64,000 bases of DNA from Asterias amurensis (lineage: Eukaryota; Echinodermata; Asteroidea; Forcipulatida; Asteriidae). The position numbers were made by a program, and so were the translations under genes. The notes below the pieces were generated by a model that was not told where the DNA came from, did no database searches, and saw only the letters and a program-made list of their open reading frames with translations. This document shows, one piece after another, positions 60,001 to 64,000 of this stretch; the first letter of the stretch is position 1, and each line of letters starts with the position of its first letter. The stretch lies in assembly GCF_032118995.1 (NCBI RefSeq), contig NC_092650.1, positions 25,778,501 to 25,842,500 of the forward strand, given 5' to 3'.

Positions 60001-63000
60001 TTCCTTAAGGTCAACTGCCAGTGATTTAAAAACCTTGACGTTCACATTGGGTCCTATGGTCACTCCATCATTGACAGCATCGGATAAATACTCAAAGGTG
60101 CTGCTAACAAGTTGCCTTACATTCCAATAATAGCTGGCTGAGGAATATTGACTGTTCTCTGTCAAAAGGAGAAAGCACAATGATCATGTATGACGGGAAC
60201 ATTACATATATGAATTTTACTAACAAAACAGTTGTTCATAGTGTACGCACTTAACGGTATCCACCATATAAACTGACAAACATGTAGAAGTTTGAGATTG
60301 ATCGGCCATCTGGGTCACGAGAAAATAGTGAAAAAAACGATTACACATTTTGCATGACATCGATACAAAATGTGTTAATAAAACCCTTACTGAGCGAAAA
60401 ACTCCACACGGGAAAATAATTTTATGAATACCTCATTAAATATGACATTTCAGACAAAATTATTTCGCGAGATGTTTTCTTTTATAACACCCCTTGCAAG
60501 TATTCTGCCTGCTCATTGGTTTAGAGCGCGTCACATGACATGTCTTAGTTTTGCTAGACGACGGCCGTGTGATAGTGCGTCGGTTTGCCATGCGCTAGTC
60601 CGAACGAAGACTAGCACACGGCGTGCAGTACCCAGACGTCCGTTGCGTGTACGAGGATGATAAGTTAATAGTCTGTAACCATTTCGGATTGCACGACACT
60701 ACATGCAGCACAGTAAAAGTGTTTGCAATCTGTATTCGCGTCGTCCGTGGATTGTAGCATTCAGGTCTGTAACTTAATAATAATAGTACAGTATTTAGAA
60801 ATGTTTGGGGTGTTATAAAACAAATATTAACTGCTTTTACTCGTGCAATGGTTAAAAACTATGACTCCCGAGGTGATCCCCGGGAGCGTTCTATTTTCCC
60901 GAGGCGAATAACCATAGCACTCGAAGCATTCAATATTTGTATACTATCACCATTTTAAGACCGTGTAAGTTGTTACGTAAATATGTGATTTTAAACTATA
61001 TCATTTACCAATGAGTCCAAACTCTGCCCTTGCTTGCCAAGGTTCGATAGCCTTCTTCCAGATGGCAAGGTGCTCCAGACTAAACTGTGCAAACCCTGCT
61101 AGGTAATCATTACGTCGTCCTAGGAGGAGACGGGGATCCAGATCAGCATGCCGTATTCGGATAACTCCAAGGCGGTCTACAGCTCGAGTATCACCGTTGA
61201 TGTACAACACCAATCCGGTAGATGGGCCCCAGGCCATGGCGAGATGTACCCATTCATCTTTTACATAAAAACAACAACATACAATGAAACAAATGTTAGT
61301 TTTAATAAACAGTACTTTTCAGTGTTTTGTTGGCAGGGGTCTGGTTTTCCATTCTTCCGGAGGTACTTCATTGAAAACCTCGACTTACTCGTATTTATTG
61401 TAAGAAGTCTTAAAGGCAGTGGGCACTATTGGTAATTATTCAACATAATTATTAACATAAAACATTGTGAGAAACAGCTCCCTCAAGTGCCATAGTTTTC
61501 GAGAAAGGGGTAATTTTCCACGAATTTGATTTCGAGACCTCAGATTTAGAACTTGAGGTCTCGAAATCAACCATCTAAACGCATACAACTTCGGGGGACA
61601 AGGGTGTGTTTTGCTTTCATTATTATCTCGCAACTTGGATGACCGATTGAGCTCAAATTTTCACAGGTTTGTTATTTTATGCATGCGTTGAGATACACCA
61701 ACTGTGAAGGCTAGTCTTTGACAAATACCAATATTGTCCACTGCCTTTAAGATTTTAAATAAAAGAGAACTAAATAAATACAACAGTTAAATTAGGGTAA
61801 TGTATGAATCATTATATGTTTGTAGCCAGTATAATAAATATAAATCAACGTTATTCGTTATACTAGAGTCATGCCGCATGCTTTTGTACCGCTTTGCCAC
61901 ATAAGTTAACAATTGTATTACTTTAATCATTAGGGCCTTGTCACACAAGATAACTTTTACAGGCAACTTGGAGGCAACCTGCTGCAGTGCATACTACAGG
62001 GCAACTTTGATAGCACATTAGTCATTTCCTTCCGAGTCAAACAACGTCTTACGATCCACAAGAACAATAGGCGAACATTCAGATATCAATGTTTTATCTT
62101 CTTGGAGATGCAAGGAACTGGTTGCCCGTAAATTACCACGTGTGACATGGCCCTTTAGATGTTATCGACTTTAATGAAATACATTTTTTTTTTTTAATCT
62201 GACATAAATAAATACCTTCGTTAGTGTCAAAGTTTAACTCAACAATCCACTCCTTGCTTCCATCGGCAATCGTTGCTCTTAACCTGTTTGATCCGATGAC
62301 GTAAATAGCACATCCTCTTGATGATTGGCCACCAGAGCTAAAGATAAATGCAAATGAGGTATGGCTGCCACTGATTGGACGACTCAGCTGTACCCATAAT
62401 GCAATGGTGATACCGTTGTGACATCGGGAGGGGTCGCTGATGCATTTGCCTGTAAATTCCTCACCTGAATAGAATGGGATTAAAATTGTTAAAAATACCA
62501 TCCGTTTTCTTTTGTTAAACAGTCTCTGGTTGACATGAGTTTTGCAACTTTCATTCAACAAATTATCTGAATCTGACACTAGTACATATTTCTGTTTGTA
62601 TTTTTGTTCTAATCCATAACATTTGTACTTTCTAAGTAGTACTATTTTTATGGTATTTGTGTACCGTATTGAGGCCACGTTTATCAGGTAGATTGGCCTT
62701 GTTGTATATAAGAAGTAAGTCACGTGTGCTTGTCTGTTTAATCACAAGAGGGCAGTGCACCTATCACAAAGGACAATGTGTACCACTCAGAACAATCAAA
62801 CGACACTTTAGACCAATTAAACAATAATCTGAACAGTATGATAAAGATAGGGTACCAGTCTGATCTTAATAATAGACATTTGCCTCCATCTTGGTCATGT
62901 TCCTATAGTATCAAATTAGAAAAATTAATGCTATGAATCATTTTGCAAATAGGAACCAACTATTTTGTTATTCCAGCCTCTGTTTTGGTTACATTAACAT

Positions 63001-63304
63001 CAATAGGAGACATTTAAGATGGCTGCACCATGATACAGGTCTATCAGTGTAAAAAAAAACCTGATAAACTCAATGACCAGATACTCACCAAGGGCAAGCC
63101 ATCGATCTGCTGCCCCGTCCACTTCAACTGCCCGACCCTTGCCGTCCCGTCCTGGTACAACCACCAATGGTGACCCGCTTGGAGTGAGGATATCACCGGT
63201 ACTGGCCACATTTGGTTGGCCATGGATGGCCGTGTGATCTCGTCGTATATAACCATCCATTGACCAGAGATAATCTGCTCTTTGTAGAACACGAAGCTCA
63301 TCAG
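38286..63304 (-). CDS. Adhesion G-protein-coupled receptor with four LamG/pentraxin-like domains (5' end missing)
   Basis: Exons in order: 63304-63089, 62464-62216, 61257-61009, 60158-59979, 59083-58966, 58566-58455, 57512-57260, 56814-56503, 56163-55970, 55552-55381, 54887-54726, 53339-53198, 52546-52347, 51814-51620, 51068-50953, 50573-50385, 49792-49724, 49606-49498, 49022-48861, 48447-48369, 47980-47860, 47342-47284, 46362-46236, 45347-45244, 44976-44874, 44455-44272, 42803-42731, 42328-42262, 41744-41665, 41039-40913, 40122-40081, 39173-39108, 38617-38577, 38394-38286. All 34 keep one frame, with GT/AG borders and matching phases. Order: four LamG-like domains, stalk, GAIN, GPS, seven transmembrane helices, tail. 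Known family behaviour: a self-cleaving plasma-membrane receptor in which ectodomain binding exposes a tethered agonist that activates G proteins. The first exon enters in phase 1, so a signal-peptide exon is missing, probably beyond 64000. The last two exons are less certain. Vertebrate ADGRD and some ADGRG receptors carry one pentraxin/LamG-type domain; four here is unusual. Confidence 0.88.
39690..40010 (-). mobile_element. 5'-truncated LINE 3' end (antisense), copy 1
   Basis: The minus strand encodes CKTKSYSSSFFPRTASLWNS, then LPGGCFPSSYDL, the C-terminal end of a non-LTR reverse transcriptase, and runs into a poly-A (plus-strand T run at 39690-39702). Same family as 45799 and 49090. Confidence 0.72.
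40640..40800 (+). mobile_element. Single copy of the CGATCAG-hairpin element
   Basis: CCAGAAGACGATCAGAGCAT, then ACTGATCGAAACGTCGAG and GAACCACCCCAACTCATTTA, matching the right arm at 37196-37308. It lies in the GPCR intron between the two TM7 exons. Confidence 0.7.
41875..42045 (-). mobile_element. MITE, family G
   Basis: About 170 bases with ends GACCTTTATCA(T) and its complement, containing TTGCGCAAACATGGCACCAG (minus strand). Copies lie at 47640-47825 and 62850-63045, in GPCR introns. Confidence 0.7.
42870..43110. mobile_element. MITE, family F
   Basis: Inverted core GTGGCAGCAGACTTACCAGG / CCTGGTAAGTCTGCTGCCAC around a short spacer. The same core recurs at 51195-51345. Confidence 0.65.
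43226..43374. mobile_element. MITE, family E
   Basis: Palindromic ends GGGTGCGTTCGTTTAGCTTC with CCTGGGTCGACCC, and the inverse at 43340-43374. A second copy is at 52912-53154. Confidence 0.72.
43776..44099 (+). mobile_element. Foldback MITE, family A variant
   Basis: The ends are those of family A, but the centre holds CTTCTAGCTAGAAG instead of the GAGACC hairpin. It lies in the GPCR intron between the TM3 and TM4 exons. Confidence 0.7.
44560..44785 (+). mobile_element. tRNA-derived SINE (copy 3)
   Basis: Same family. It sits in the adhesion GPCR intron between the TM2 and TM3 exons, antisense to the gene. Box B is mutated to GGTTTGAATCC. Confidence 0.72.
45799..46175 (-). mobile_element. 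5'-truncated LINE 3' end (antisense), copy 2
   Basis: The minus strand encodes ERETRLSACCHPYTVAVPRC, then FFPRTASLWNSLPGACFPSS and SFKRNFNSYL, ending at a 25-base poly-A (plus-strand Ts). The longest of the three copies. Confidence 0.78.
46680..47057 (-). mobile_element. Foldback MITE, family A
   Basis: Full-length copy in the intron that splits the two GPS exons of the adhesion GPCR. Confidence 0.82.
47640..47825 (+). mobile_element. MITE, family G
   Basis: Plus-oriented copy of the 41875 element, with TAGACTTTTATCACG at the left and AAAGGTCTAT at the right end. Confidence 0.7.
49090..49395 (-). mobile_element. 5'-truncated LINE 3' end (antisense), copy 3
   Basis: It shares GGCAAGGAGTTCCAAAGAGA and the remaining blocks with copies 1 and 2. 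A small insertion (AGTAGG) breaks the frame. Confidence 0.72.
51195..51345. mobile_element. MITE, family F
   Basis: TAGCAGCAGACTTAACAGGT and ACCTGGTGAGTCTGCTGCCA inverted arms, as at 42870. Confidence 0.62.
51878..52114. mobile_element. MITE, family D, eroded
   Basis: Only the right end (CTATATGAAATCGGGCCCT) is clear; the left end is degraded. It sits in a LamG4 intron. Confidence 0.6.
52912..53154. mobile_element. MITE, family E
   Basis: AGGGTGTGTTCGATTAGCTT at the left and AAATCGAGCGCACCCT at the right, with GGGTCGACCC near each end. It lies in a LamG4 intron. Confidence 0.72.
53500..53620 (+). mobile_element. Partial copy of the CGATCAG-hairpin element
   Basis: AACCAACGGTTCTTTTCAGA followed by CACCCCAACTCATTAGAGAT and ACCATGCAAAGTTT match the 40640 copy; the hairpin part is missing. 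Confidence 0.55.
53680..54091. repeat. AACAGT/AACAAT/AAT microsatellite
   Basis: About 410 bases of (AACAAT)n, then (AACAGT)n, then (AAT)n. It lies in the GPCR intron between the first two LamG4 exons. The poly-Asn/Ser and poly-Leu frames across it are artefacts. The following CATTTATAAGGCGC resembles the end of a dispersed element. Confidence 0.96.
57595..57845. mobile_element. MITE, family D
   Basis: GGGGCCAATTTCATAGAGAT and AGCTCTATGAAATTGTGCCC inverted ends, in a LamG2 intron. Confidence 0.78.
58190..58400. mobile_element. Foldback element in a LamG2 intron
   Basis: TGGCGGTTTCAGTCTTCCGC and CCGTGTTCAGTTGTCCG at the left are mirrored by CGGAAAACTGAACACGG and CGGAAAGTTGAAACTGCCAC at the right. 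Confidence 0.7.
59303..59520 (-). mobile_element. tRNA-derived SINE (copy 4, reverse)
   Basis: Reverse-strand copy of the family, with GGTTCGAATCC (minus strand) and the CTCGG/AGTACTGAGT blocks. It lies in a LamG2 intron of the adhesion GPCR. Confidence 0.7.
61410..61750 (+). mobile_element. Foldback MITE, family A
   Basis: Full-length copy in the LamG1 intron of the adhesion GPCR, with the intact GAGACCTCAGA...TTGAGGTCTC hairpin. Confidence 0.83.
62850..63045 (+). mobile_element. MITE, family G, diverged
   Basis: It keeps the CATCTTGGTCATGTTCC and AAGATGGCTGCACCATGATA blocks of family G. It lies in a LamG1 intron. Confidence 0.55.
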
Positions 63305-64000
63305 CTACAGTGAAGTAAAACAACTTGTTCAGTTTCCAATAAAACAATTGAAAAGCAGATCGTTTTAGGAATGAAGACCCGAAAGATAAGCAGTTCCGAG
63401 TGACGGTACACGTCCTGGTCTGTGCACTTGTGTCCTCCAACAAGGTAATTTACCGAAGTTTCATTATCCATTGGATTGGAGATTAAACTGTTAGTTCCCC
63501 TGTGCTAAAGACAGCAACAAAAGTAACTAGGCTGTTGTAAAAACACCTATAATTTTAAAATTGTTACTCATAATCTAAAAATGAAAATACCAGGAGACGG
63601 ATTTTTATTTCGGGGATTTTGACACATTGTTTGTTACAATCGGTCGAGTATTGTTGTCACGGTAAGTGCTTATAGGTGAAAAGTGCCCTATTGACATGAT
63701 TGACCTATCCGCTGATTCAGCGTGAAGCTAATTGCGGGAATTTTGAAAAGCTGTTCTTGTCAACAATGTAAATCGACACTTTTCACTTTCAAGCACTTAC
63801 CGCGACAACAATACTCGACTGATTGTAACAAACAAGGTGTCAAAATCACCGTAATTAAATTGTCCGTCTCCTGCCGTCGATTTCACAAAACTCTTTATAA
63901 CTTAAGACTAATCTTAGGACTTAGGACGAGTCCCAACCCTGCACTGTAGCATGCAAACATCAAGATTAATTCTACGAGTTACTCGTCCTAACTCGAGATA
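63305..64000. other. Right edge, upstream of the first visible GPCR exon
   Basis: No signal-peptide exon ending in phase 1 was found on the minus strand here. Besides the foldback at 63588-63885, the last 100 bases (ACTTAAGACTAATCTTAGGA ...) look like another dispersed repeat. Confidence 0.5.
63588..63885. mobile_element. Foldback element near the right edge
   Basis: GAGACGGATTTTTATTTCGG through GTCACGGTAAGTGCTT is mirrored by AAGCACTTACCGCGAC through CGTCTCCTGCC at 63790-63880. It occupies most of the sequence upstream of the first visible GPCR exon. Confidence 0.75.

Larger units (their letters stand above)
51620..63304 (-). other. Four consecutive LamG/concanavalin-like domains of the adhesion GPCR
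   Basis: Domain blocks: LamG1 63304-61009, LamG2 60158-57260, LamG3 56814-55381, LamG4 54887-51620. Each shows the same landmarks: an early acidic strand, a paired-cysteine motif C-x3-[DN]P-x2-C (CISDPSRC, CVSNPFLC, CPADPSAC, CVSDPSLC), then I.LWV/VSFWV/VGMWL/ISVWV, an SSGG or SSGA loop, a W..L...W block and a late strand of YINGD, YLNGM or similar. LamG2 and LamG4 share a phase-2 intron just before the SSGA loop, which LamG1 lacks. This suggests successive domain duplications with intron gain or loss. The domains are extracellular and probably adhesive; the ligand is unknown. Confidence 0.8.

Overview
The window is animal (deuterostome-type) genomic DNA. Genes are split into many small exons, most bounded by phase-1 introns with GT/AG borders, and the introns and spacers are filled with inverted-repeat transposons, SINEs, LINE ends and a Penelope-like element. 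The protein content (HYR domains, fucolectin-type FTP domains, an adhesion GPCR) and the repeat families point to an echinoderm. My best guess is a sea star; this is an inference from how the repeats look, not a database match.

Three genes can be assembled exon by exon with consistent splice phases. (1) Minus strand, 18028 to 10416: eleven exons for a secreted 497-residue lectin made of a signal peptide and three FTP (F-type lectin, F5/8C-like) domains, each with the His/Arg/Arg fucose-binding spacing. A TATA box lies about 80 bases upstream of the ATG. The first two domains are almost identical, introns included, so they come from a recent internal duplication. (2) Plus strand, 21972 to 35734: six exons for a secreted 342-residue protein, signal peptide - HYR - HYR - FTP. 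Its FTP domain has the same three-exon, phase-1 layout as the lectin but has lost key fucose-site residues. Genes 1 and 2 are head to head, with start codons about 3.9 kb apart, and probably share an ancestor for the FTP module. (3) Minus strand, 63304 to about 38286: 34 exons (about 1,593 in-window residues) of a large adhesion GPCR with four LamG/pentraxin-like domains, a GAIN domain, a GPS with a His-Met-Thr cleavage site, seven transmembrane segments and a short tail. The signal-peptide exon lies beyond the right edge or was not recognised. Genes 2 and 3 converge at 35.7-38.3 kb.

Region by region: 1-10.4 kb is intergenic and repeat-rich (SINE, solo Penelope end, low-complexity CAACA tract, foldback elements, LINE end, 1.06-kb terminal-inverted-repeat element, ATTG microsatellite). 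10.4-18.1 kb is the triple lectin. 18.1-22.0 kb is the divergent spacer with two foldback elements. 22.0-31.1 kb is the 9-kb first intron of gene 2; it holds a 42-bp satellite inside an inverted-repeat element, a foldback element split by a second transposon, a SINE, and a frameshifted Penelope-like retroelement with RT and GIY-YIG domains. 31.1-35.7 kb is the rest of gene 2, including an 80-bp tandem repeat. 35.7-38.3 kb is spacer. 38.3-63.3 kb is the adhesion GPCR with a long AACAGT microsatellite in one intron. 63.3-64 kb holds one foldback element.

Functionally, the two secreted FTP proteins look like humoral glycan-recognition (innate immune) proteins. The receptor looks like a cell-surface sensor with a large adhesive ectodomain. 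No shared pathway can be read from the sequence.
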